NCBI GenBank assembly: GCA_002167285.1
Contig: NHDG01000087.1
Coordinates: forward strand, 1 to 36,677
Source: Planctomycetia bacterium TMED53
GTDB lineage: Bacteria; Planctomycetota; UBA8108; UBA1146
Reading direction: 5' to 3'
DNA: 36,677 nt
Shown here: one piece after another, positions 1 through 7,497 of the stretch
Layout: each line of letters starts with the position of its first letter
Position numbering within the stretch: the first letter of the stretch is position 1
Notes under the pieces: generated by a model
What the model saw: the letters and a program-made list of their open reading frames with translations, nothing else
Told to the model about the DNA's origin: nothing
The model's database searches: none
Program-made: the position numbers and the translations under genes

Positions 1-104
1 CCCTCGACGATGCGCACGTGCACATCGACGGTGTCGCCGACTTCAAAGTCATGTCCTTTTTTGTCCTGTGCGGACTCAAATTCTTCGATCGCTTTCGCCA
101 TCAT
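1..104 (-). CDS. rplS: 50S ribosomal protein L19, N-terminal part (cut by window edge)
   Basis: Reading the minus strand from two adjacent ATG codons (104 and 101) gives MAKAIEEFESAQDKKGHDFE followed by VGDTVDVHVRIVE. The second part matches the L19 pattern GDTV-VHV-IVEG. About 34 residues are present; the rest lies beyond base 1. L19 sits at the interface of the 30S and 50S subunits. The gene starts 17 nt after the trmD stop, and a purine-rich GGGAGAAGA site precedes the start, so it is the last visible gene of the rpsP-trmD-rplS operon. Confidence 0.93.
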   Translation of the reverse strand, partial: MMAKAIEEFESAQDKKGHDFEVGDTVDVHVRIVE

Positions 105-121
105 TCTTCTCCCGGAACCCC

Positions 122-850
122 CTAGGGCTCCTGCTCTGTCGTCTTCTGTTCCTCATCACCGGAGCGATCCCGGTTCGAGGATTGCCGCCGGGAATCCCGT
201 CGGCGCCATTCTTCGATGGCTCCGTGGTCTCCGCTGCGGAGAACCTCCGGAACCCCCCGCCCCCGATATTCAGGAGGTCGAGTCCAGTGTGCATGGTCGA
301 GGCCTTCTGCTCCGGGCCATGCATTGAAGGAATCGCGTAAAACCGATTCCCCATCTCCGAGAACGCCCGGCAGCAGCCGGATCGCCCCTTCGATGATCGC
401 CATCGCTGGCACTTCTCCCCCTGAGAGTACGTAATCCCCAAGGGAAACGTGCTGCCAAGGGTAGGCCTCAACGATCCGCTCGTCGTAGCCTTCGTAGCGA
501 CCGCAAAGGATGACCAAACGCTCTGCGCCGGCGAAATCCTCGAGGTCGCTCTGCCCCAGCTGTTTACCCCGAGGGCACATCAGCAGGAGTTTCGTTCCCT
601 CCGGCGCCTGATCTCCCGGTTGCAGCCCCAACACATCGAGGGCGCGAAAGACCGGCTCCGGTTTCAACAACATTCCAGGACCTCCCCCGTAGGGTCGGTC
701 GTCGACGGTTCGATGACGATCCTCGCTGAAGGCGCGGAGATCGATCATGCCGATCTCAACCTGACCTTGCTTGCGAGCCACCCGCACCATTCCGTGCTGG
801 ATGAACTCATCAAAGAAGCTTGGAAAGATCGTCAAGATGTCGATCTGCAC
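122..850 (-). CDS. trmD: tRNA (guanine(37)-N1)-methyltransferase
   Basis: TrmD methylates G37 next to the anticodon using SAM, which prevents +1 frameshifting. The protein begins VQIDILTIFPSFFDEF. It has the family motifs GGGPGMLLKPEP, CGRYEGYDERI, and the SAM-knot segment LGDYVLSGGEVPA followed by GVLGDGESVLRDSF, and ends with the C-terminal DNA-fold motif RPPEYRGRGVPEVL. I chose the GTG at 850 (242 aa): a GGAG site lies 6 nt upstream and the protein then begins where the family does. An ATG at 943 would give a 31-residue leader overlapping rpsP and is unlikely. The gene follows rpsP by 23 nt with no rimM between them, which departs from the usual rpsP-rimM-trmD-rplS order. Confidence 0.95.
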   Translation of the reverse strand: MQIDILTIFPSFFDEFIQHGMVRVARKQGQVEIGMIDLRAFSEDRHRTVDDRPYGGGPGMLLKPEPVFRALDVLGLQPGDQAPEGTKLLLMCPRGKQLGQSDLEDFAGAERLVILCGRYEGYDERIVEAYPWQHVSLGDYVLSGGEVPAMAIIEGAIRLLPGVLGDGESVLRDSFNAWPGAEGLDHAHWTRPPEYRGRGVPEVLRSGDHGAIEEWRRRDSRRQSSNRDRSGDEEQKTTEQEP

Positions 851-873
851 CGGCTTCTCCGAACCGCGTTCGC

Positions 874-1188
874 TCAGGAACCGCCCTGTGCCTTCTTCTT
901 GGCACGCTGGACAGCTCGGCGACTTTTCTTCGCCATGGGCCACTTCACATCCACCTTACGTAAGAAGGATGTCACCGTCTCGCTCGGGCGTGCGCCCTGA
1001 TCGATCCAATGCTGAACCCGATCGACGTGAATCTTCACGCGCTTCTCGGCATCGTCGACCATCGGGTCGTACCAACCGAGGGTTTCCAGGGATCTTCCGC
1101 CCCGGGCATTTCTCTTTTCGATGGCCTCGATGCGATAAAAGGGTCTATGAACCCGTCCGCACCTTTTGAGACGCAAGGCTACCGCCAT
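874..1188 (-). CDS. rpsP: 30S ribosomal protein S16
   Basis: S16 is a small-subunit assembly protein. The sequence MAVALRLKRCGRVHRPFYRI, with later ETLGWYDP, is the standard S16 N-terminal half. The protein is 104 aa and ends in a basic stretch rich in Lys, Arg and Ala. The start at 1188 has GGAG 8 nt upstream; an in-frame ATG at 1212 would add eight residues not found in the family. The gene heads the rpsP-trmD-rplS unit. It is separated from ffh by about 230 bp that contain an intrinsic terminator for ffh, so it probably has its own promoter, which I could not place with confidence. Confidence 0.95.
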   Translation of the reverse strand: MAVALRLKRCGRVHRPFYRIEAIEKRNARGGRSLETLGWYDPMVDDAEKRVKIHVDRVQHWIDQGARPSETVTSFLRKVDVKWPMAKKSRRAVQRAKKKAQGGS

Positions 1189-1354
1189 GTTCGTCACTCC
1201 GTATCTACTCAAAACTCACGGGCCTGATTGACCCGGCACAGGGACCGGGCATACCGATACCCCGGCTCATCCCCCTTTGGGGGGAACGACTGAAATTACT
1301 AGGATGGCCCCAAAGCATCAACAGCGACCGACGAATTTGGGCGATTCTTGGCAG

Positions 1355-1376
1355 AAAAAAGCGGTTTTGACCGCTT
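1355..1376 (-). terminator. Rho-independent terminator after ffh
   Basis: On the minus strand a 7-bp stem (AAGCGGT/ACCGCTT) with a 4-nt loop is followed directly by a run of six T. It lies 42 nt after the ffh stop codon and would separate the murA-ffh transcript from rpsP. Confidence 0.85.
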
Positions 1377-1417
1377 CGGGGGGGAATCGGGGATCCAGCG
1401 GTCGGCTGGACGAGCTC

Positions 1418-2965
1418 TCAGCGGCGGCGTGACTTCTTGCGCCGCTGCCGCTCCTGCTTGCGCTTCTTGCGTCTTTCTTCCTTGCTGGGGCCTGCTTTCG
1501 CCTTGCCGGGGGCCCCTGGTCCCCCTCCGAGGCCAGGGATTTGGGGCATTTCACCCGGCACGCCACCCGGCATTCCTGGTAGGCCCGGCATTCCCGGGAC
1601 GCCTCCTCCTGCGGGGTCCTGCATCTGATCCATGCCCTGCTTCATATCCCGCATCCCCTTGAGCTTGCCGAAGAGGCCTGATTGCTTCTTGAAGCCCTGC
1701 ATCATCCCCTGCATCTGCTTGAACTGTTTGAGCAGATCATTGACCGCTTCCAGTGGACGGCCCGCCCCCGCGGCGATGCGGCGCCGGCGGCTGGTGTTGA
1801 TGATCTCGGGGCGCTGACGCTCCTTTGCGGTCATCGACTGGATGATGCTCTCGACGATGACCAGCTCGTCCCCCTGGATATCCATCTGGTCGACTTGACC
1901 ACCAAGCCCCGGGATGTGAGCGAGCAAATCCTTGAGGCTGCCCATCTTCTTAATTTGGCGCAACTGCGAGAGGAAATCCTGAAGGGTGAAGTTGGCCTCG
2001 AGCAGCTTCTCCTGCATCTCGGCCTGCTCTTTTTCGTCGATCACCTGTTGGGCGCGATCGACGAGGCCCACCACGTCTCCCATGCCAAGGATTCGTGAAG
2101 CCATGCGATCGGGGTGGAACTCGTCGAGTCGATCCAGCTTCTCGCCGACACCCACAAACTTCACCGGCTTACCGGTGATCGCTTTGACTGAGAGCGCCGC
2201 GCCACCGCGGGCGTCACCATCCAGCTTTGTCAGAATCACGCCTGAAAGCTCTAGCGATTTGGAGAACGCTTCCGCAGAGCGAACCGCGTCTTGTCCCGTC
2301 ATCGCATCGCAAACGAAGAAGGTCTCATCCGGCTTCGTCTTATCAGCGATCTGCTTTAGCTCCCCCATCAGCTGATCGTCGACGTGCAACCGCCCGGCGG
2401 TATCGAGGATGATCACATCGCACTTCTGCTCGCGGGCTGCGCCAAGAGCGGCTTCACAAACTTGCGGCGGAGTCAGCCCTTCCTGGTGAAATACCGGGAC
2501 ATCTAGCTGACGGCCGAGAACTTTAAGCTGTTCGATCGCTGCAGGGCGCTGAAGATCGGCAGCGACGAGCATCGGGCGTTTCTTTTTGCGTTCACGGAAG
2601 TAACGGGCGAGCTTACCGCAGGTGGTCGTCTTACCCGAACCCTGCAAACCCGACATCAGGATTACCGTCGCACCCGATTTCTTCCATGCGATCTCGTGAT
2701 CCACGGGGCCCATCAGGTCGGTCAGTTCATCCTGCACGATCTTGGTAAACATCTGACCGGCGTCGACACCTTCGATGACTTCGACACCGAGGGCCGCTTC
2801 ACGAACCCGCTTTTCAAAATCTTTGACCACCGGCAACGAAGCATCTGCTTCCAAAAGCGCACGGCGAATCTCGCGGCTTGTTTCTTTGATGACTTCTTCA
2901 GTGATCTTACGGCCGCGAAGCCCGGAGACGATATCGGTGAGTCGTTTGGTCAATCCGCCAAGCAT
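1418..2965 (-). CDS. ffh: Signal recognition particle protein Ffh (SRP54)
   Basis: Ffh is the GTPase that binds SRP RNA and signal peptides and delivers ribosomes to FtsY. It has an N-domain helical bundle (1-85), then the G domain with GLQGSGKTT (106-114), DTAGR (188-192) and TKLDGDARGG (246-255). The M domain runs from about 325 and includes TSRRRRIAAGAGR (391-403) for RNA binding and a Met-rich region near 418-450. The protein ends in a Gly/Pro/Met-rich linker (453-487) and a strongly basic tail (494-515), longer than in E. coli Ffh. The ATG at 2965 (515 aa) is preceded by AGGGG. The murA stop lies only 4 nt upstream, so the two genes are probably translated in sequence from one mRNA. Confidence 0.97.
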   Translation of the reverse strand: MLGGLTKRLTDIVSGLRGRKITEEVIKETSREIRRALLEADASLPVVKDFEKRVREAALGVEVIEGVDAGQMFTKIVQDELTDLMGPVDHEIAWKKSGATVILMSGLQGSGKTTTCGKLARYFRERKKKRPMLVAADLQRPAAIEQLKVLGRQLDVPVFHQEGLTPPQVCEAALGAAREQKCDVIILDTAGRLHVDDQLMGELKQIADKTKPDETFFVCDAMTGQDAVRSAEAFSKSLELSGVILTKLDGDARGGAALSVKAITGKPVKFVGVGEKLDRLDEFHPDRMASRILGMGDVVGLVDRAQQVIDEKEQAEMQEKLLEANFTLQDFLSQLRQIKKMGSLKDLLAHIPGLGGQVDQMDIQGDELVIVESIIQSMTAKERQRPEIINTSRRRRIAAGAGRPLEAVNDLLKQFKQMQGMMQGFKKQSGLFGKLKGMRDMKQGMDQMQDPAGGGVPGMPGLPGMPGGVPGEMPQIPGLGGGPGAPGKAKAGPSKEERRKKRKQERQRRKKSRRR

Positions 2966-2969
2966 GCTG

Positions 2970-4277
2970 TTACCCCTGAACCACTTCTGTTTCGACCTGG
3001 CGATCTTCGATGCGTTCGACATCGGCACCGAGTCCACGCAACTTCAGCTCCATCGACTCGTAGCCCCTTTGAAGATGGTAGATGCGTCGAACCTGAGTCG
3101 TTCCAGAAGCCATCAAGCCGGCGATCACCAAACATGCGCTGGCCCGCAGATCGCTCGCCATCACCTCGGCACCATGAAGAGGAGCGCCACCTTCGATGAT
3201 TCCGGTCGATCCTTCCTTGCGCACTTTGGCTCCAAAGCGGCGCAACTCCGAAAGATGCATAAAGCGATCGGGGAAGATCTTCTCGGTGATCAAGCTCACC
3301 CCATCTGTCTTGCACAACAGGGCCATCAGAGGCCCCTGAAGATCAGTGGGGAATCCAGGAAATGCCAAGGTTGCCACATCGCATGGGCTGACTTGATCGA
3401 CCCCGGTGACGGTGATTCTGTTTTCTGAGACTTCAATGGGGACGCCGATATTACGGAGGATCGACAGTAGCGCGAGGTTTTCTTGGGGGCGGCAATTGTT
3501 GACCACCACCCGACCTCCAGCAGCCGCTCCCACCAAGATGTAAGTTCCCGTTTCGATGCGGTCGGGGGGAATCGTAAAGCTGATCCCTCCCTGCTGGGAG
3601 AAGCCATCCTGACCAACACCTTCGATGCGGATCGTCGGTGATCCATCACCCTCAATCTTGACGCCAAGGGTTCGCAAGAAGTCGGCTGTACTGCAAACTT
3701 CCGGCTCGCATGCCGCACCCTCGATCACCGAGACTCCGTCTGCCCCGGCAGCTGCCATCATCACATTTTGAGTTCCAAGAACCGTCGGGCCCATCGGGCC
3801 TGAAAGATAGACGGAACCACCCTTGAGGGGACCGCGGGCGATGATGTAACCATTTTCATGGCGAATCTCTGCGCCGAGAGCTTCCATTCCTTGAATGTGC
3901 AAGTCGATGGGGCGGTCGCCGATGTTGCAGCCACCAGGTAAGGAGACTACTGCCTCACCCCGTCGAGCGAGCAGCGGTCCAAAAGATGAAATGGAAGCGC
4001 GCATCTTCTTCACGAGATCGTAAGGAGCTTTGACCGGCCCCTGGGTTGGCACCTCGATGGCAACTTGATGGTCGCGCTTTTCGATTTCAGCGCCGAACTT
4101 CTTCAGAATTTCCAGGGTGGTATTGATATCACGCAGACTCGTCGGCACCCCTTCCAGGAGAAGGGGACCCGGGACCAGCAGACTGCCGAAAAGAATCGGA
4201 AGGCTGCCATTTTTTGACCCAGAGATGTCAACTTGGCCATTGAGGGGCAATCCGCCCCTGATCACAAACTTATCCAA
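2970..4277 (-). CDS. murA: UDP-N-acetylglucosamine 1-carboxyvinyltransferase
   Basis: MurA catalyses the first committed step of peptidoglycan synthesis, transfer of enolpyruvate from PEP to UDP-GlcNAc, in the cytoplasm. The 435-aa protein has the substrate-binding K22-N23 in SGSKNGSLPI, the MRAS motif near 92-95, and the catalytic loop LPGGCNIGDRPIDLH with Cys at residue 117. The Cys is the residue alkylated by fosfomycin, so the enzyme is predicted to be sensitive. The start is a TTG at 4277 with AAAGG 6 nt upstream. It follows a good sigma70-like promoter and runs into ffh with a 4-nt gap. Presence of murA implies the capacity to make a peptidoglycan precursor. Confidence 0.96.
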   Translation of the reverse strand: MDKFVIRGGLPLNGQVDISGSKNGSLPILFGSLLVPGPLLLEGVPTSLRDINTTLEILKKFGAEIEKRDHQVAIEVPTQGPVKAPYDLVKKMRASISSFGPLLARRGEAVVSLPGGCNIGDRPIDLHIQGMEALGAEIRHENGYIIARGPLKGGSVYLSGPMGPTVLGTQNVMMAAAGADGVSVIEGAACEPEVCSTADFLRTLGVKIEGDGSPTIRIEGVGQDGFSQQGGISFTIPPDRIETGTYILVGAAAGGRVVVNNCRPQENLALLSILRNIGVPIEVSENRITVTGVDQVSPCDVATLAFPGFPTDLQGPLMALLCKTDGVSLITEKIFPDRFMHLSELRRFGAKVRKEGSTGIIEGGAPLHGAEVMASDLRASACLVIAGLMASGTTQVRRIYHLQRGYESMELKLRGLGADVERIEDRQVETEVVQG

Positions 4278-4346
4278 GGAGAGCCTTTCACCACCGGGTC
4301 GGAGAGTGGCCGAGCCGGCGAACGGATATCGAGCAGCGCAAGCCTG

Positions 4347-4374
4347 ATTGTGGCGGACAGGAGTGAAGTGTCAA
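4347..4374 (-). promoter_or_regulatory. Predicted sigma70-type promoter for murA-ffh
   Basis: On the minus strand a perfect TTGACA (4374-4369) is followed, after a 16-nt spacer, by CACAAT (4352-4347), four of six matches to the -10 consensus. It lies in the 124-bp prmC-murA gap, about 60 nt before the murA TTG start. Confidence 0.55.
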
Positions 4375-4401
4375 CGGTCCAGAAACTCCCGTGGTACAGA
4401 T

Positions 4402-5247
4402 TTATGACGATCTCGAATGGAGGTAAAGGGCCCGCGGGATCGAAGCCAGATCTTGGCGAATCTCCACCTGCCACCTCTGTTGACGCGCCAACTCCGCGAT
4501 GGAATCCGCTTGTCCCTGCCCGCACTCGAGAAGGAGGCCGCCGTGGTCGTGAACTCGGCCGGCAAGCCCCTCTATAAGAAGACGATAGTGACCCAGGCCA
4601 TCCCCATCGATGTGATCGAGGAGAGCAACTTCGGGCTCGTGGGCCGCCACAGAAGATTGCAGCTGCGGATCACCGGGAATGACGTAGGGCGGATTCGCCA
4701 CGACCAGATCGAAGAGATCCTCAAGGGGATCGAAGTGGCTGCCAAGTACGAGCTGCAAACGCTCCTCAAGATGGTGCTTCGCGGCATTTCGTTTTGCCAC
4801 TGTGAGGGCATCGGCGCAGATCTCCACCCCCACACCCCGCAGGTCAGGCCGCTCGATGGCGAGGGATCCGATCACCGCCAGCGACCCGACGCCGATCTCT
4901 GCAACCCGAGGCTGCCGTCTTGATTTCAGAATCTGCAACGCCCAATCGACGAGCAACTCTGTTTCAGGCCGGGGAACCAAAACCGTTGGAGTCACTTCAA
5001 AGGCGTGACCGTAAAATTCCCATTCCCCGAGAAGGTGGGCAAGGGGCTCACCGTTACCGCGACGCTTCAGCAGTTTTAGAAAGTTGTTGGCGACGGATTC
5101 TTCGACTTGAAAATCTTGGCGCAGCTTCGGATCTCGATGATCGATTTGCAGCAGGTGAGCAAGTAGCCAGCGACCATCTAAATCTGGTGCATCCGATTCC
5201 GTGAGATCGGTGATCGCTTGCTGGATCAACTGACGGGAAGTCGCCAT
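4402..5247 (-). CDS. prmC: Peptide chain release factor N5-glutamine methyltransferase
   Basis: PrmC methylates the Gln of the GGQ motif in release factors. The 281-aa protein has the N-terminal helical domain with GEPLAHLLGEWEFYGHAFEV, then VPRPETELLVDWAL (91-104), a SAM-binding segment EIGVGSLAVIGSLA (117-130) and the catalytic NPPY motif (185-188). The SAM motif is less standard than the usual DLGTGSG-type sequence but is in the right place. The gene begins 22 nt after prfA, which encodes its substrate, a classic pairing. The start ATG at 5247 follows a GGTGAGAG purine stretch. Confidence 0.94.
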   Translation of the reverse strand: MATSRQLIQQAITDLTESDAPDLDGRWLLAHLLQIDHRDPKLRQDFQVEESVANNFLKLLKRRGNGEPLAHLLGEWEFYGHAFEVTPTVLVPRPETELLVDWALQILKSRRQPRVAEIGVGSLAVIGSLAIERPDLRGVGVEICADALTVAKRNAAKHHLEERLQLVLGSHFDPLEDLFDLVVANPPYVIPGDPQLQSSVAAHEPEVALLDHIDGDGLGHYRLLIEGLAGRVHDHGGLLLECGQGQADSIAELARQQRWQVEIRQDLASIPRALYLHSRSS

Positions 5248-5269
5248 CTCTCACCACTCATCTCTGCGC

Positions 5270-6388
5270 CTAAAGGGCCTGGACGCGCTCTTCCCTATCG
5301 TGGGCTTCGAGTTGATCGAGAAGATCATCGATATCTCCAGCCATGAAACGATCGAGGTTGTAGAGGGTGGCACTGATACGGTGATCGCTGATGCGGTTCT
5401 GGGGGAAGTTGTAGGTGCGGATACGATCGCTGCGGTCGCCACTACCGATGAGGGAGCGACGCAGAGCATCCTCCTCCTCCTGCTTCTCCCGATCAGCTAA
5501 CTCCTTGAGTCGAGTCTTGAGCAGGCGCATTGCCTTATCTCTATTACGATGCTGGGATTTTTCATCCTGCATCGATACGACTACGCCGGTTGGAATATGG
5601 GTGATACGCACCGCGCTGGAGGTCTTGTTGACCGACTGACCTCCGGGGCCAGATGCGCAGAAGGTGTCGATACGCAGATCTTTATCTTCGACGTGGATCT
5701 CCGATTCCTCCGCTTCCTGCATCACCGCCACGGTGATGGCAGACGTGTGGATGCGTCCTTGGGTTTCCGTCGCGGGAACACGCTGAACTCGGTGCCCCCC
5801 CGACTCGAAACAGAGGCGTGTAAATGCACCGGATCCACGAACCGCGAAGGTGATCTCTTTGTAACCGCCAAGGTCGGTGGAGCTTTCACTGAGCACCTCC
5901 ACCTTCCAGCGACGCTTCTCGGCATAGAGGCTGTAGAGTCGATAGATGTCGGCACAGAAAAGAGCCGCTTCTTCACCACCGGCGCCAGCTCGGACCTCAA
6001 AGATGCAGTCGTCACCCCCTTCAACCTGTTGATCGAGAATCGCCATGCGCACGGCGCGCGCCTTTTCGCGGCCATCCTGCTCCAGGTCGGGGAGCTCCAT
6101 CTCCGCTAACTCTTTGAGCTCGGGATCATCGCCACTGGCGAGGATCTCCTGCGCTTCATCGAGTGCCGCACAAGACTTGCCATACTCCCGATAGAGGGTC
6201 ACCAAAGAGATGAGTGAGCCATGCTCTTTGAGCAACTCTTGAAACTTGCCACTGCCTTGCTGATCAGGATCGGAAATCAACTGCTCAAGCTCGACAAAGC
6301 GTTCCTCCATCGCGGACAGCTTGTCGAGCAAGTTGCCCTCGATCGGTTTCTCGAGGAAGTCGGAGGTCTCTTTGTCGGCGGAAGACAT
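5270..6388 (-). CDS. prfA: Peptide chain release factor 1
   Basis: RF1 reads UAA and UAG stop codons and triggers peptidyl-tRNA hydrolysis. The 372-aa protein contains the codon-recognition PAT tripeptide in VQRVPATETQGRIHTSA and the catalytic GGQ in SGPGGQSVNKTSSAVRITH. The PxT-type motif marks RF1 and not RF2. The N-terminal domain is complete, with about ten extra residues before the usual start. The ATG at 6388 is preceded by GAGAGGA at 8 nt. It is transcribed after rpmE and before prmC in the conserved rpmE-prfA-prmC-murA order. Confidence 0.96.
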   Translation of the reverse strand: MSSADKETSDFLEKPIEGNLLDKLSAMEERFVELEQLISDPDQQGSGKFQELLKEHGSLISLVTLYREYGKSCAALDEAQEILASGDDPELKELAEMELPDLEQDGREKARAVRMAILDQQVEGGDDCIFEVRAGAGGEEAALFCADIYRLYSLYAEKRRWKVEVLSESSTDLGGYKEITFAVRGSGAFTRLCFESGGHRVQRVPATETQGRIHTSAITVAVMQEAEESEIHVEDKDLRIDTFCASGPGGQSVNKTSSAVRITHIPTGVVVSMQDEKSQHRNRDKAMRLLKTRLKELADREKQEEEDALRRSLIGSGDRSDRIRTYNFPQNRISDHRISATLYNLDRFMAGDIDDLLDQLEAHDREERVQAL

Positions 6389-6504
6389 CTTTCAGATCCT
6401 CTCTCTACAGTCTGATAAACAACGGCTTGGGTTTACAGTTTCAAAGCCGCGATATCAGGGCGGCGCCATTTGAGTTTCGGCGAATGATGCAAAATGATGG
6501 AACA

Positions 6505-6544
6505 GGGGCCGGAGAAAAGCCATCTTTGGCTTCCTTCCGGCCCC
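6505..6544 (-). terminator. Hairpin between rpmE and prfA (possible terminator or attenuator)
   Basis: A 9-bp GC-rich stem (GGGGCCGGA/TCCGGCCCC) encloses an inner 6-bp stem (AAGCCA/TGGCTT) with a 4-nt loop. It begins 15 nt after the rpmE stop. No T run follows on the minus strand, so termination may be partial, or the structure may protect the 3' end of the rpmE message. Confidence 0.55.
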
Positions 6545-6559
6545 AATCTCTCTCTTGAT

Positions 6560-7204
6560 TTAGGAATCGGCGTCTGCTGGCTTCTCAGCCTCGTCGCCAC
6601 CCTCAGCACTCTCCTCTGCAGGTGCCTCTTCTGCGGGCGCCTCTTCTGCAGGAGCTTCTGCTTTCGGCTCTTCTGCAGCGGGGGCCTCTTCTGAAGCGGC
6701 CTCTGCCTTTGGAGCTTCTTCGGCGGGAGCTTCCGCAGCAGCTTTTTCAGCGGCAGCAGCTTCCTCGGCAGATTTAGCCGCAGCTTCTTCTGCAGCCTTC
6801 TGCTTCTTCTGTTCGAGGATCGCCTTACGACGCTCTTCGCGCTCCGTCTTGCGCTCGGCAGCGGCTTTGCGCCCCGCCTCTTCCGCTTCCAACATCTCGC
6901 GATGCTTGGCTTTCGACTCTTCCTCGGCAGCAGAGATCATCGCGGAGGCTTTACCCTCTTTCCAATCGAAGCGCTTCTGGAACTTCTCCACCCGGCCAGC
7001 AGCATCGACGAAGGTCGCCTTACCAGTGTAGAAAGGATGGGAGGCGCTGGAGATATCCAGCTTGAAGAGGGGGTACTCCTCGCCGTCTTCCCATTTGATC
7101 GTGTCTGCGGTTTTGACCGTCGAGCGGGAAAGGAAGGCGAAGTCTGCGTTCTTGTCCTGGAAAACTACGAGGCGGTAGTTGTCCGGATGAATATCTTTTT
7201 TCAC
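6560..7204 (-). CDS. rpmE: 50S ribosomal protein L31 (type B) with a long Ala/Glu-rich C-terminal tail
   Basis: Residues 1-85 match L31 of the cysteine-free type B form: [19 protein letters not shown], then [20 protein letters not shown] and [11 protein letters not shown]31 bridges the subunits in the ribosome. Residues from about 90 to 214 are an added tail. It starts as a charged, probably helical coiled-coil-like stretch ([20 protein letters not shown]) and ends in acidic repeats built on APAEEAP and PKAEA. Ordinary L31 has 70-90 residues, so the tail more than doubles its length. I chose the GTG at 7204 because GGAG lies 8 nt upstream; an ATG at 7312 would add 36 unrelated residues. The gene opens the prfA-prmC cluster. 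Confidence 0.9.
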   Translation of the reverse strand: MKKDIHPDNYRLVVFQDKNADFAFLSRSTVKTADTIKWEDGEEYPLFKLDISSASHPFYTGKATFVDAAGRVEKFQKRFDWKEGKASAMISAAEEESKAKHREMLEAEEAGRKAAAERKTEREERRKAILEQKKQKAAEEAAAKSAEEAAAAEKAAAEAPAEEAPKAEAASEEAPAAEEPKAEAPAEEAPAEEAPAEESAEGGDEAEKPADADS

Positions 7205-7220
7205 GAGTCGATCTCCATTC

Positions 7221-7289
7221 GCCACACTTACAAAGCGTGGCAGCGAAACAGCGGTGACGATATCCCGTTTCCGACGACGCCGTGTCGTC
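7221..7289 (-). promoter_or_regulatory. Two stem-loops in the rpmE 5' leader
   Basis: In the minus-strand leader, a 7-bp hairpin (GCCACGC/GTGTGGC with one G-U pair, 7-nt loop; 7241-7221) sits just before the GGAG site of rpmE. A second hairpin (GACGAC/GTCGTC, 5-nt loop; 7289-7273) lies 31 nt further upstream. Ribosomal protein leaders often fold this way for autoregulation; that role is only inferred here. Confidence 0.35.
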
Positions 7290-7497
7290 CAGGGGAACCG
7301 GGGTCGCTCCACCCACGAACCGAAGGCAGAGCCAATCGGCGATCTGACCTCTCAAGTCCGATCTAGAATCGTACGAATTGCCCCCCGACTGTGCAAGGAA
7401 ACCGGGAAATTGGCGATTTGATCCAGGATTTGCTCCTCTACCTTTCCTTCCATCCTGAGCCCATTCCCCTACGATGGGGCCAAGAAGGACGCAGAAC

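Noticed and set aside
449-1000. Long open frame on the plus strand opposite trmD and rpsP
   Set aside because: It is the antisense of two certain genes and shows no family resemblance. Similar long antisense frames opposite tig (11184-11795), prfA (5549-6109) and clpX (9415-9981) are rejected for the same reason.
1271-1284. Hairpin CCCCC-TTT-GGGGGG upstream of rpsP
   Set aside because: No T run follows on either strand, and there is no sign that it acts as a terminator.
6505-6544. GGAAGGAAGC on the minus strand, resembling the SRP RNA signature
   Set aside because: The signature lies within the arms of a hairpin, not in a tetraloop, and the flanks do not fold like SRP RNA. It is part of the rpmE-prfA hairpin.
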